The translations under genes and the position numbers were made by a program. Of a DNA stretch of 64,000 nucleotides, positions 32,095-40,715 are shown piece after piece. This stretch comes from Plasticicumulans lactativorans. GTDB lineage: Bacteria > Pseudomonadota > Gammaproteobacteria > Competibacterales > Competibacteraceae. The notes under the pieces were generated by a model. That model ran no database searches. It saw only the letters and a program-made list of their open reading frames with translations, and was not told the DNA's origin. Location of the stretch: positions 1-64,000 of the forward strand of contig NZ_SLWY01000015.1 of the NCBI RefSeq assembly GCF_004341245.1, in the 5' to 3' direction. Position 1 is the stretch's first letter. Each line of letters begins with the position of its first letter.

Positions 32095-32865
32095 TCAGGC
32101 GAAGCGCGAGAAGTCGGGCTTGCGCTTCTCGGCGAAGGCGGCGAAGGCCTCCCGCGCCTCGGGCGAACCCAGGCGGGCGACGAATTCGCGCCCCTCCTCG
32201 ACCAGCGCCGCCTGCACGGCCGCGGCATCGCGCTGCTTCAGCAGCGCCTTGGTCAGGCGCACCGCGGCCGCCGGCCGCTCGGCCAGCGTCTGCGCCCGCT
32301 CCAGCGCGGTGATCAGCACCCTCTCGCGCGGCAGCACGGCGTTGATCAGCCCGGCCTCGAACGCCTGCTCGGCGTCGAAAGGCTCGCCGAGCAGCAGCCA
32401 CTCGGCGGCGCGCGGGTAGCCGACCAGGCGTGGCAGCAGCAGGCTCGACGCCGCTTCGGGGCACAGGCCGAGGTTGACGAACGGCATCTGGAAGCGGGCG
32501 TCCTCGGCGGCGTAGATCAGTTCGCAGTGCAGCAGCAGCGTGGTGCCGACGCCGACGGCGACGCCGTTGACGGCGGCGACCACCGGCTTGCGGCAGGCGG
32601 CGAGCGTCGCCAGGAAGCGGAACACCGGGCTGTCGGGGCCGGTGGGGGGGTGGGTGACGAAGTCGGTGAGGTCGTTGCCGGCGGTGAAGCAGTCGTCGGT
32701 GCCGGCAATCAGCAGCACGCGCACCTCGGGGTCGTCGTCGAGGCGCGCGATCAGCGTGGCGAGCGCGGCGTACATCGCGGCGGTGAGCGCGTTCTTGCGC
32801 TCCGGACGGCGGATGAAGACGAGCGCGACGCTGCCCTCGCGCTCGCATTCGATGTGGCTGCTCAT
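32095..32865 (-). CDS. Enoyl-CoA hydratase/isomerase (crotonase) family protein
   Basis: A 256-residue crotonase-fold protein. FTAGNDLTDF and NGVAVGVGTTLLLHCELIYA hold the oxyanion-hole glycines, and NLGLCPEAASSLLLPRLVG replaces the usual catalytic loop with one acidic residue (Glu in CPEA). This pattern fits delta3,delta2-enoyl-CoA isomerases and PaaG-like enzymes as well as hydratases, so the exact reaction is open. It may serve fatty acid or aromatic breakdown. No other beta-oxidation gene is adjacent. Confidence 0.87.
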   Translation of the reverse strand: MSSHIECEREGSVALVFIRRPERKNALTAAMYAALATLIARLDDDPEVRVLLIAGTDDCFTAGNDLTDFVTHPPTGPDSPVFRFLATLAACRKPVVAAVNGVAVGVGTTLLLHCELIYAAEDARFQMPFVNLGLCPEAASSLLLPRLVGYPRAAEWLLLGEPFDAEQAFEAGLINAVLPRERVLITALERAQTLAERPAAAVRLTKALLKQRDAAAVQAALVEEGREFVARLGSPEAREAFAAFAEKRKPDFSRFA

Positions 32866-32930
32866 GGGACGCTCCTCGCTCGGATGGTGACCCTACACTA
32901 GCGACCCGACCGCCCCGAGACAAAGCCGCC

Positions 32931-33371
32931 ATGTCGCTCGCGCGAGGCCTGCTGCGCGCCTTCCACGCCACCACCTACACCGCGACGGCCGCCACCGGCG
33001 AGCGCTTCGCGCTGCGCATCGGGCGGCGCCACCCGGCGCTCGATGCCTGGCTCGCCGCGCGGGGGCAGGCGGCCTGGGCCTACGTCAGCGCCTGCAACCC
33101 CGGCGCACGCTCGCTCGCGCCACCGCTCAACGTGCGCCGGCACGCTGCGCTGCTGGCGGAACTGCGCGAGCGCCTGCCCGACGGCAACGTGCTCGACGGC
33201 TTCGGCGTGCCCGACGGCCCCGACTGGGCGGCGGAACCGAGCGTGCTGGTCGCCGGCCTGCCGCTCGCCGAAGCGCGGGCGCTGGCGCGCCGCCACGGGC
33301 AGCTTGCGCTCGTCCACGGTCGCACCGGCGGACGCGCCCGGCTGCTCGACAGCGGCCTGCCACAGCCATGA
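32931..33371 (+). CDS. DUF3293 protein
   Basis: A 146-residue cytoplasmic protein with the DUF3293 pattern: RIGRRHPALDAWL, then AWAYVSACNPGARSLAPPLN and later DWAAEPSVLVAGLPLAEARALARRHGQLALVHG. The family is small, found in proteobacteria, and without known function. It is divergent from the crotonase gene by 65 bases and convergent with the next gene. Confidence 0.8.
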   Translation: MSLARGLLRAFHATTYTATAATGERFALRIGRRHPALDAWLAARGQAAWAYVSACNPGARSLAPPLNVRRHAALLAELRERLPDGNVLDGFGVPDGPDWAAEPSVLVAGLPLAEARALARRHGQLALVHGRTGGRARLLDSGLPQP

Positions 33372-33387
33372 ACGAGGCCGGCGACCG

Positions 33388-33573
33388 TCACCAGAACCGC
33401 AGCGCGAAGACCAGGAGCGCGATTCCCCCTGCCAGCACCAGCCCGCCGATGGACATGAATGACGGCGGCGTCGTCGGCTGGACGCCGGCACGCAGCATCG
33501 CGAGCCCCGTGAACCCCAGGCTCGCGCCGCAGGACAGGCACAGCAGCACCAGCAACGCATTCCATAATTCCAT
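33388..33573 (-). CDS. Small membrane protein, uncharacterised
   Basis: A 61-residue protein with two hydrophobic helices (residues about 5-27 and 40-60) separated by a short loop, and no recognisable family. The ATG at 33573 gives MELWNALLVLL, a good first helix; an upstream in-frame start would add a charged stretch. A candidate promoter lies at 33707-33735. Confidence 0.6.
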   Translation of the reverse strand: MELWNALLVLLCLSCGASLGFTGLAMLRAGVQPTTPPSFMSIGGLVLAGGIALLVFALRFW

Positions 33574-33612
33574 GATGCATCTCCGGTCCGCGCAGTCACC
33601 GGCTGCGCGCAC

Positions 33613-33968
33613 GAACGGCCCCTGCGAGGGTTGTTCCTCCTCCCGCGGACGTGCTTTGCGTCCGCCCCCGAAACTGCCGGCACATCATGCGCACCGTGCA
33701 CTGAATTGTTTAGATGTGACAATTGGCGCCGTCAAGCTGGCAAGGATTCTGCTTGATGGCGCGCCGCCGACGCCGCTACGGGACAGTCGCCGCAGATCCC
33801 GGAACCCCGGCGCGACGCAACGACGTGCCGACGCCCGGGCGGACGCCGACGGCGGCGTCGCCCGCGCCCGCAGAGAGGCCGGGGGAGAGAGGAAAGACAG
33901 TGAGGTCTGCGGAAGGGGGCGCCGACCTCGGCCGAGGCCGGCGTGGGGCGGGCGCTGCGGCGGTTGTG
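33613..33968. other. Intergenic region between the small membrane protein and the CBS gene
   Basis: 356 bases with no supported gene; long open frames here are high-G+C shadows without start signals. The left half holds a locally A+T-rich patch (33700-33730) that contains the candidate leftward promoter. The right half (33760-33960) is an uninterrupted G+C-rich stretch in which I see no structure. Confidence 0.5.
33707..33735 (-). promoter_or_regulatory. Candidate sigma-70 promoter, leftward
   Basis: On the minus strand TTGACG (33730-33735), a 17-base spacer and TAAACA (33707-33712). It would transcribe the small membrane protein gene with a leader of about 130 bases. Confidence 0.35.
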
Positions 33969-34400
33969 CTAGAGGATCTCGCCCAGGTGTTCGCGCTGCT
34001 GCAGCTCGACCTCGAACTGCTGCAGTTCGGGGCCGAGCGCATCGCGGGCGGACACCATGCCGAGGGGCCTGCCGTCCTCGACCACCGGCACGTGGCGGAA
34101 GCCGCTCTCGTACATCATGTGCAGCGCATGGCCGAGCGGCTTGTCGGGGCCGATGGTGTGCGGGTTCGGCGTCATCACCTCGGCGAGCACCGTGGCCTGT
34201 CCGTCGCGCCCCTCGGCGAGCACGCGGAACAGCGCGTCACGCTCGGTGAAGATGCCGATCAGGCACCCCGCCTCGGTGATCATCACCGCGCCGACGCGGT
34301 TCTGTTTCATCAGGCGGGCGGCCTCGCTCACCGTGATCTGCGGCGACGCGGTGACGATCTTCTGCTGCTCGACGATGGAGCGGATCAGGCGCAGGTGCAT
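33969..34400 (-). CDS. Tandem CBS domain protein
   Basis: A 143-residue protein made of two CBS domains (about 8-65 and 75-130) and a short helical tail. GCLIGIFTERDALFRVL and GRPLGMVSARDALG are the typical CBS ends. Such stand-alone pairs bind adenine nucleotides and act as energy-sensing regulators of unknown partners. It is downstream of the CHAP gene by 139 bases. Confidence 0.88.
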   Translation of the reverse strand: MHLRLIRSIVEQQKIVTASPQITVSEAARLMKQNRVGAVMITEAGCLIGIFTERDALFRVLAEGRDGQATVLAEVMTPNPHTIGPDKPLGHALHMMYESGFRHVPVVEDGRPLGMVSARDALGPELQQFEVELQQREHLGEIL

Positions 34401-34539
34401 GGCGGTCTCCTGGTGAAACGGTGTACCGAGGACGCCGCGTGCGCATGCGCACGCGGCGATGGAACGTGCGGCCGGCGGCCGCAGCGCGCCGCCCGTACCG
34501 GGCGACGCGGAGCAAACTCTGCGCCACGCGACGCGCGCC

Positions 34540-35208
34540 TCAGTCGTCGACGACGCGCTTCCAGCCGATCAGATGGGGGTCGAGCAGCCAGTACTCCGCG
34601 CCGTGCCGCACCCATGCGATCTGCCGCGCATAGCCATCCGCCCAGCGGGCATTCCGGTAGTTCTGCTCGGCGACGGCGACCGTGCCGGCTGCGGCGTCGA
34701 CCGCCACGACCACGGCGACGTGCCCGGTGTTCAGGTACTCGCGGCCGTAGATCAGCAGGTCGCCGACGCGCGGCGGCTCGGGCGCCCCGTTCAGCTGGGC
34801 CGCCAGCGGCAGCACCCGCCCGTCGCCGACGCGGGTCACGCTGTCGACCTTGAGCCACAGGTCGGCGGCGACGTCGACGTCGCCGAACACCACGCCACGG
34901 CGCTCCAGCAGCCAGCGGCGCGCGTACTCGACGCACTGCCAGCGGATCCCCGTGTAGGTGCCGTCGACGCGGTTCGGCACCGGCACGAAGCAGCGTGCGC
35001 TGCAGTTCGAGTAGGCCGCCACCCCGCCGGACGCCGTGCCGAGCGGCACGCCGAACGGCTCGACGCAGGCGGCCGTGCAGCGCTCCGGGAGTACCGCCGT
35101 CGCCGGCCCCTCGGCCCGCGCCAATCCCGCCGCCGCGAGCAGGACGAGCCACAGGGCGAGCCAGGCGATCGCCCCGCCATTTCCTGCACCTTTCTGGTGC
35201 AACAGCAT
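34540..35208 (-). CDS. Exported CHAP-domain amidase/peptidase
   Basis: A 222-residue secreted protein with a signal peptide (cleavage after ARA, about residue 32) and a CHAP-type cysteine hydrolase domain. The catalytic triad is visible: Cys92 in WQCVEYARRWL, His163 in NTGHVAVV and Glu181 in AEQNYRN. The sequence resembles the amidase half of glutathionylspermidine synthetase more than phage endolysins, so the substrate may be peptidoglycan amide or a glutathionylspermidine-like amide. GGAGGG lies before the ATG. It is divergent from the GH19 gene. Confidence 0.83.
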   Translation of the reverse strand: MLLHQKGAGNGGAIAWLALWLVLLAAAGLARAEGPATAVLPERCTAACVEPFGVPLGTASGGVAAYSNCSARCFVPVPNRVDGTYTGIRWQCVEYARRWLLERRGVVFGDVDVAADLWLKVDSVTRVGDGRVLPLAAQLNGAPEPPRVGDLLIYGREYLNTGHVAVVVAVDAAAGTVAVAEQNYRNARWADGYARQIAWVRHGAEYWLLDPHLIGWKRVVDD

Positions 35209-35350
35209 GGTGCGCCCTCCCCGATCCGGTGCTAATCGATCACCGCTCGGTACCGCAGGGCGCCGTTCACCCCCGCGCCGGTACCAGCCGCGCTACGGCA
35301 AGTCTAGGCTTGCAGACACGACCGCACGAGGTCGCCGCAACGGAGGCCCC

Positions 35351-36274
35351 ATGGCCGGTTTCCGCTTTCCCGGGCCGCTCGGCAGCTACCTGACGCCGCT
35401 GTCCGATGCCGGCACGCTGTGCCGCACCCTCGCCCCCGCGCCCGGGCCGCTCGGCGGCTTCAGCCCGGTGCCGCCGCTGCGCACGGCCAAGCAGTGCTAC
35501 GCCTCGCCGTACCTGCTGCGGCCCATCCGCCTGGACCGTGCGGCGTTCATCCGCCAGTTCGAGGCCGAGCAGCCGCGGCCGTTCGGCACCCTCGACGAGG
35601 AGCAGCGCGGCGGGCTCAACCAGGTCCTCGACTTCATCGAAACCGACGCCGAGCTGCTCGACGTGCGCCACGTCGCCTACCTGCTCGCCACGCTGATGCA
35701 CGAGTCGCGCAAGGCACCGAAATGGAAGCTGCGCTGGCAGCCCGAGCACGAATCGGGCTACGCCAACCAGCCCTACGGCAAGCCGGTCGAGATCACCGAC
35801 TGGGCCGGCCGGCCGCTCGGCCCCGACTACAAGGTGGCGCAGGGGCCGCTCGACAAGCAGGGCAAACGCCAGCCGCCGCCGGCCTCGGCGAAGGCGGCCC
35901 CGCAGGTGTTCTACGGCCGCGGCTACGTGCAGCTCACCTGGCAGGACAACTACCGCGCGATGGACGAGGCGCTCGGCCTGCGCGGCGCGCTGCACCTGAA
36001 CCCCGACCTCGCGGCCGACGCCGACGACCCGGGCATCGCCTACCGGATCATGTCGTACGGCATGCGCATGGGCTCGTTCCGCGGCTCGGGGCGCAAACAC
36101 GTGCAGGGCGCGGGCTTCGTCGGCGGCCACCGGCTCGCCGACTACATCGCCGGCGAGCGCTGCGACTACTACAACGCGCGCAACATCATCAACGGCGGCC
36201 ATGACAAGGCGACCGAGATCGCCGACTACGCCGCCAGGCTCGAACGCATCCTGCAGTGCTCGCGCCTCGAATGA
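35351..36274 (+). CDS. Glycoside hydrolase family 19 (chitinase/lysozyme-like) protein
   Basis: A 307-residue protein with a lysozyme-like GH19 domain: catalytic Glu118 in LMHESRKAP, FYGRGYVQLTWQDNYRAMDEAL and the C-terminal NIINGGHDKA. These are typical of bacterial and phage GH19 peptidoglycan hydrolases. The first 55 residues are Pro/Gly-rich and unrelated. There is no signal peptide, so it would need a holin, lysis or a specialised secretion system to reach the wall. The next gene starts inside its stop codon (ATGA). Confidence 0.85.
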   Translation: MAGFRFPGPLGSYLTPLSDAGTLCRTLAPAPGPLGGFSPVPPLRTAKQCYASPYLLRPIRLDRAAFIRQFEAEQPRPFGTLDEEQRGGLNQVLDFIETDAELLDVRHVAYLLATLMHESRKAPKWKLRWQPEHESGYANQPYGKPVEITDWAGRPLGPDYKVAQGPLDKQGKRQPPPASAKAAPQVFYGRGYVQLTWQDNYRAMDEALGLRGALHLNPDLAADADDPGIAYRIMSYGMRMGSFRGSGRKHVQGAGFVGGHRLADYIAGERCDYYNARNIINGGHDKATEIADYAARLERILQCSRLE

Positions 36275-37491
36275 ACGCCGCGCTGCGACGGCTGCTGATC
36301 GCTGCGCTGCTCGCGCTGGCACCGCTGCTCGCGCGCGGCGGCGGCGAGGCCGAGCCGGCGTTCGGCGACGCCGGCATCGCCAGCTACGCCACCGGGCCGA
36401 GCGGCGGCGAGGCGCTCGGCCTGGAGCCCGACGGGCGCATCGTCGTCGCCGGCCTGATCGGCAACGTCGGCGGGCTGCTGCGGCTGTTGCCCGACGGCCG
36501 CCCCGATCCGGCCTTCGGCGCCGGCGGCGTGGTGCGCGCCGAGGGCCGGCGCGACTGGCCGGACGTGTTCACCGACCTCGCCCGCGACGGCGAGGGCCGC
36601 TGGCTCGCGCTCGGCGTGCGCTACGCGCCGGACCCGCCGAGCCTGGTGCTGGTGCGGCTGACCGCTGCCGGCACACTCGACCGCAGCTTCGGCGACGGCG
36701 GCCTGCGCGTGCTGCGCGGCGCCTTCGCCAGCACGCTGGGCCGCCCGCGCCTCGCCCTCGACCCGGTGCGCGGGCCGGTGCTCACGCTCGGCGGCGGGCG
36801 CGACGGCCACTTCGGCGTGCTCGCCCTCGATCCGCAGGGCCGGCCGCGCAGCGGCTTCGGCGAGCGCGGCAGCGTGGAGATCGCGCGCTGGAAGGGCTGG
36901 AGCAACGCGCTCGCGCTGAACGCCGCCGGCCAGGTGTTCGCGGCCGGCGCCATCGAGGGCAGCGACCGGGTATGGGACTTCCTGCTCGCGGCCTTCGGCA
37001 CCGACGGCCTGCCGATCGGCTTCGGGCCGCTCGGCAGCACGCCGGGCGACTACGCCGGGCGCGAGGCGAAGGCGGTGCGGGTGCAGGCCGACGGCAGCGT
37101 GCTGATCGCCGGCAGCAGTGACGACCGCCCCTTCCTCGCCCGCTTCGATCGCGACGCCCGCCCCGACCCGCGCTTCGGCGACCGCGGCAGCGTGCGCTAC
37201 CCGGACGCCGCAGGCTTCGGCGACGCCGCCTTCACCGCGCTCGCGGTCGCGCCCGACGGGCGCCTCGTCGCCGCCGGCGAAGTGCGCGCGGGGGCCGGGC
37301 GCGACTTCGTGATCGTGCGCTTCCTGCCCGACGGGCGGCCCGACCCGGCCTTCGGCGAACAGGGCGTGGTGCGCCTCAGGCCCGGTACGCGCAACGGCGG
37401 TGCGCGCGACCTCGCCGTGCTGCCCGACGGCGGCGTGCTGGTCACCGGCCGCGTCGACGACCGCCTGGTGGTGCTGCGCCGCCGCCCCTGA
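36271..37491 (+). CDS. Exported delta-60 repeat protein
   Basis: A 406-residue protein with a signal peptide (about residues 1-22) and around seven delta-60 repeats of roughly 55 residues. Each holds a (P)DPAFG(x)xG-V phrase and a PDGR(I/L)VVAG phrase; examples are PDPAFGAGGVV and PDPRFGDRGSV. The repeats fold as beta-propeller blades and occur in surface proteins. Start ATG overlaps the upstream stop (ATGA), so it is translationally coupled to the GH19 gene. The function is unknown; it may be a secreted or surface-anchored ligand-binding protein. Confidence 0.83.
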   Translation: MNAALRRLLIAALLALAPLLARGGGEAEPAFGDAGIASYATGPSGGEALGLEPDGRIVVAGLIGNVGGLLRLLPDGRPDPAFGAGGVVRAEGRRDWPDVFTDLARDGEGRWLALGVRYAPDPPSLVLVRLTAAGTLDRSFGDGGLRVLRGAFASTLGRPRLALDPVRGPVLTLGGGRDGHFGVLALDPQGRPRSGFGERGSVEIARWKGWSNALALNAAGQVFAAGAIEGSDRVWDFLLAAFGTDGLPIGFGPLGSTPGDYAGREAKAVRVQADGSVLIAGSSDDRPFLARFDRDARPDPRFGDRGSVRYPDAAGFGDAAFTALAVAPDGRLVAAGEVRAGAGRDFVIVRFLPDGRPDPAFGEQGVVRLRPGTRNGGARDLAVLPDGGVLVTGRVDDRLVVLRRRP

Positions 37492-37562
37492 GCGCATCGG
37501 CACCACGCCCGCCGGCGCGATCGCCCATAATCCCCGGTAAACCGCCCAAGGGGAGAAGCGCG

Positions 37563-37955
37563 ATGCTCGAAGTCGGGGCCACCCGCACGGTCACGATCCA
37601 CGCCGACCGCTACTGGAACGACACCACGGTGAACCTGATCGCCGGCCTGACGTATTCGATGTACGCCGTCGGCACCTGGAGCGACTGGTTCATCGAGTGC
37701 GACGCCGACGGCTACCGCGACGACGACCTGCTGCATCGCAGCACCCAGGCGTTGCGCCGCGCGCCGGTGGAGCCCTGGTTCGCGCTGATGGGAGCGATCG
37801 GCCTGTCGCCGCTGACCTACTTCCGCATCGGCCGGGAGCTGCCGGCCTACGTGGCGCCGGCGAGCGGGCGCTTCTTCTGCTTCGCCAACGACCTGCCGTG
37901 GATGTACTGGAACAACCGCGGCGAGCTCGAACTCACCATCACCCGCATCGCCTGA
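37563..37955 (+). CDS. PA-IL (LecA)-like lectin domain protein
   Basis: A 130-residue single-domain protein without a signal peptide. It resembles the PA-IL/LecA beta-sandwich: WNDTTVNLIAGLTYSMYAVGTWSDW near the start, EPWFALMGAIG in the middle, and ASGRFFCFANDLPWMYWNNRGELELTITRI at the end, where the NDLPWMYWNNRG loop parallels the calcium- and sugar-binding loop. Homology is judged by pattern only. AAGGGGAG lies just before the ATG. It follows the delta-60 gene by 71 bases. Confidence 0.65.
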   Translation: MLEVGATRTVTIHADRYWNDTTVNLIAGLTYSMYAVGTWSDWFIECDADGYRDDDLLHRSTQALRRAPVEPWFALMGAIGLSPLTYFRIGRELPAYVAPASGRFFCFANDLPWMYWNNRGELELTITRIA

Positions 37956-37967
37956 GGAGGCCTCGCC

Positions 37968-38213
37968 ATGGGCGTGATCGGATTCCTGCTGATCGGCCTG
38001 ATCGCCGGCTGGCTCGCCGGGCAGTTCACCAAGGGCAGCGGCTTCGGGGCGCTGGGCAATCTGGTGATCGGCGTGATGGGGGCACTGCTCGGCGGCTTCC
38101 TGATCGAACTGCTGGGCTTTCGCGCGGTCGGCACGCTGGCCTCGCTGATCACCGCCACGCTCGGCGCGGTGGCTTTCCTGTTCCTGCTCGGCTGGCTCAA
38201 GCGGCGGGGGTGA
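37968..38213 (+). CDS. GlsB/YeaQ/YmgE stress membrane protein
   Basis: An 81-residue protein made of three hydrophobic helices with GLIAGWLAGQFTKGSGFGALGNLVIGVMGALLGG, the signature of the transglycosylase-associated GlsB/YeaQ family. These small inner-membrane proteins are induced by stress and their role is unclear. GGAGG lies 7 bases before the ATG. It begins 12 bases after the lectin gene. Confidence 0.9.
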   Translation: MGVIGFLLIGLIAGWLAGQFTKGSGFGALGNLVIGVMGALLGGFLIELLGFRAVGTLASLITATLGAVAFLFLLGWLKRRG

Positions 38214-38216
38214 CGC

Positions 38217-39410
38217 GTGCTCGTCGAGTTCTTCTTCACGCTGCGCCACGCCGGCGTCCCGGTCGGCATCACCGAGTTCCTGACCCTGCTCGAAGGGCTG
38301 CGGCAGCGCGTCGCCGGCTACTCGGTGGACGACTTCTACTGGTTCGCACGGCTCGCGCTGGTCAAGGACGAACGCCACTACGACCGCTTCGATCGCGCCT
38401 TCGGCGAGTTCTTCAAGGGCATCGAGGCACTGTTCCCGGACTGGCACGAGCAGTTGCCGGAGGACTGGCTGCGCGCGCTCGCCACGCGGGTGCTGAGCGA
38501 CGAGGAGCGCGCGCAGCTCGAAAGGCTCGGCTGGGACAAGCTGATGGAGACGCTGCGCGAGCGGCTCGCCGAGCAGAAGGGGCGCCACGCGGGCGGCAAC
38601 AAGTGGATCGGCACCGGCGGCACCTCGCCGTTCGGCAACGCCGGCGAACACCCGGAGGGCGTGCGCATCGGCGGCCGCTCGCGCACGCGCAGCGCGGTCA
38701 AGGTGTGGGAGGCGCGCGAGTACCGCAATTTCGACGACGGCATCGAGCTCGGCACCCGCAACATCAAGGTCGCGCTGCGCAAGCTGCGCGAGTTCGCGCG
38801 CACCGGCGCCCCCGATGAACTCGACCTCGACGACACCATCGGCGCCACCGCCCGCAACGCCGGCTGGCTCGACCTCAAGCTGGTGCCGGAGCGCCACAAC
38901 GCGGTCAAGGTGCTGCTGTTCCTCGACGTCGGCGGCTCGATGGACGACCACGTGCGCATCTGCGAGGAGCTCTTCAGCGCCTGCCGCAGCGAGTTCAAGC
39001 ACCTGGAGCACGTCTACTTCCACAACTGCGTGTACGAGAGCGTGTGGCGCGACAACCGCCGCCGCCACCAGCAGCGCGTGCCCACGCTCGAACTGATCCG
39101 CACCTACGGGCGCGACTACCGGCTGATCTTCGTCGGCGACGCCACGATGAGCCCCTACGAGCTCACCCAGCACGGCGGCAGCGTCGAGCACGTCAACGAG
39201 GAGTCGGGCGTGGTCTGGCTGCGCCGCCTCACCGAGGCGTGGCCGCGCGCGATCTGGCTCAATCCGCAGCCCGAGGAGAGCTGGGAGTACTACACCTCGG
39301 TGCGCATGGTGCGCGGCGTGCTCGGCGGGCGCATGTTCCCGCTGACGCTCGACGGCCTCGAGCGCGGCATCCGCGTGCTGCGCAATCCGGCGACCGCGGT
39401 CACCCCGTGA
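38217..39410 (+). CDS. VWA domain protein, CoxE-like
   Basis: A 397-residue protein whose C-terminal half is a von Willebrand A domain of the CoxE type. The MIDAS motif is Asp237-VGGSMDD (DxGxS, a common CoxE variant of DxSxS), followed by EHVYFHNCVYESVW and RLIFVGDATMSPYEL. The N-terminal half is helical (FYWFARLALVKDERHYDRFDRAFGEFF). Such proteins pair with a MoxR AAA ATPase to remodel or insert cofactors into target enzymes. The matching ATPase here is 3 kb downstream at 42432. A GTG start 3 bases after the GlsB stop is used. Confidence 0.88.
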   Translation: MLVEFFFTLRHAGVPVGITEFLTLLEGLRQRVAGYSVDDFYWFARLALVKDERHYDRFDRAFGEFFKGIEALFPDWHEQLPEDWLRALATRVLSDEERAQLERLGWDKLMETLRERLAEQKGRHAGGNKWIGTGGTSPFGNAGEHPEGVRIGGRSRTRSAVKVWEAREYRNFDDGIELGTRNIKVALRKLREFARTGAPDELDLDDTIGATARNAGWLDLKLVPERHNAVKVLLFLDVGGSMDDHVRICEELFSACRSEFKHLEHVYFHNCVYESVWRDNRRRHQQRVPTLELIRTYGRDYRLIFVGDATMSPYELTQHGGSVEHVNEESGVVWLRRLTEAWPRAIWLNPQPEESWEYYTSVRMVRGVLGGRMFPLTLDGLERGIRVLRNPATAVTP

Positions 39411-39423
39411 CGCCGCAGGCCGC

Positions 39424-40659
39424 GTGAGCACGGCGTTCGCGCTCGACCCGCGCGGCGCCCGCCGCGTGCAGCTCGCCGCGCAGGGCCTGCTGCGCGCGCC
39501 CCGCCGCGCGGCGCGCGGCGCCGACCTGCTGGCGGCGATCGAACGCATGGGCGCGCTGCAGATCGACACCATCCACGTGGTCGCGCGCAGCCCCTACCTG
39601 GTGCTGTGGAGCCGCCTCGGCGCCTACGACCCGGCCTGGCTCGACGAGCTGCTGGCCACGCGGCAGGTGTTCGAGTACTGGGCGCACGAGGCGTGTTTCC
39701 TGCCGCTGGCCGACTACCCGCTGTACCGCCACCGCATGGTCGAGCCGGGGCAGCTCGGCTGGAAGTATTCGCACGACTGGATGGCGGCGAACCGCGCCGG
39801 CGTCGAGGCCCTGCTCGACCACGTGCGCGCACACGGTCCGGTGTGCTCGGCCGATTTCGCGCGCGCCGGCGACCAGGCCGGCGGCGGCTGGTGGAGCTGG
39901 AGCTTCGAGAAGCGCGCGCTGGAGATGCTGTTCTCGGCGGGCCGGCTGATGATCGCCTGCCGCCGCGGCTTCCAGCGCCATTACGACCTCGCCGAGCGCA
40001 TCGTGCCGGACTGGGACGATGCCCGCCTGCCGCCGCGCGCCGCGGTCGAGCACGCGCTGCTGCTGAAGGCGGTGCGCGCGCTGGGGGTGACGCCGGCGCG
40101 CTGGATCGGCGACTACTTCCGCAGCCACGGCAAGCGCCCGCAGCCCGACCCGGCGGCGCTCGCGGAGCGCGGCGAGCTGCTGCCGGTGACGGTCGAAGGC
40201 TGGCGCGAGCCCTGGTACGCGCACCCCGATCACGCCGGGCTGCTCGCCGAGGCCGCCGGCGGCGGCCTGCGCGCGACGCAAACGACGCTGCTGTCGCCGT
40301 TCGACCCGCTGGTGTGGGACCGCGAGCGCGCGAGCCGGCTGTGGGACTTCGACTACCGTATCGAGTGCTACACGCCGGCGGCCCGGCGCCGCTTCGGCTA
40401 CTTCGTGCTGCCGATCCTGCACCGCGACGCGCTGGTCGGGCGCCTCGATGCCAAGGCGCACCGCCGCGCCGGCGTGTTCGAAGTCAAGGCGCTCTACCTC
40501 GAAGCCGGGGTGCGCGGCAGCGAGGCGCTCGCCGCCGCGCTCGCCCGCGCCCTCGCCGCCTGTGCCGCCTGGCACGGCACGCCCACGGTGCACCTCGCGC
40601 GCAGCGAACCGGCGGCCTTCGGCGCCGCCCTCCGCGCCGCGCTCGCGTCACGCGCCTGA
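39424..40659 (+). CDS. ycaQ: YcaQ/AlkX-type winged-helix DNA glycosylase
   Basis: A 411-residue HTH_42 family protein. Members of this family excise alkylated bases and unhook interstrand crosslinks. The catalytic Q-phi-D motif of the YcaQ branch appears as Gln46-Ile-Asp48 in MGALQIDTIHVVARS. Conserved elements further on are EYWAHEACFLPLADYPL, LLSPFDPLVWDR and the C-terminal EVKALYLEAG. The GTG start follows the VWA stop by 13 bases. It is likely a DNA repair gene carried in this unit by chance. Confidence 0.87.
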   Translation: MSTAFALDPRGARRVQLAAQGLLRAPRRAARGADLLAAIERMGALQIDTIHVVARSPYLVLWSRLGAYDPAWLDELLATRQVFEYWAHEACFLPLADYPLYRHRMVEPGQLGWKYSHDWMAANRAGVEALLDHVRAHGPVCSADFARAGDQAGGGWWSWSFEKRALEMLFSAGRLMIACRRGFQRHYDLAERIVPDWDDARLPPRAAVEHALLLKAVRALGVTPARWIGDYFRSHGKRPQPDPAALAERGELLPVTVEGWREPWYAHPDHAGLLAEAAGGGLRATQTTLLSPFDPLVWDRERASRLWDFDYRIECYTPAARRRFGYFVLPILHRDALVGRLDAKAHRRAGVFEVKALYLEAGVRGSEALAAALARALAACAAWHGTPTVHLARSEPAAFGAALRAALASRA

Positions 40660-40715
40660 GCCCGCCCGGCGTTTCGGCTAGGATGCCGGCGCCTCCGCCA
40701 CCCCGGCCCGTCCCG

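Noticed and set aside
34421-35235. Rightward frames overlapping the CHAP gene.
   Set aside because: They are antisense shadows with no ribosome-binding site; the leftward frame has a signal peptide and a catalytic triad.
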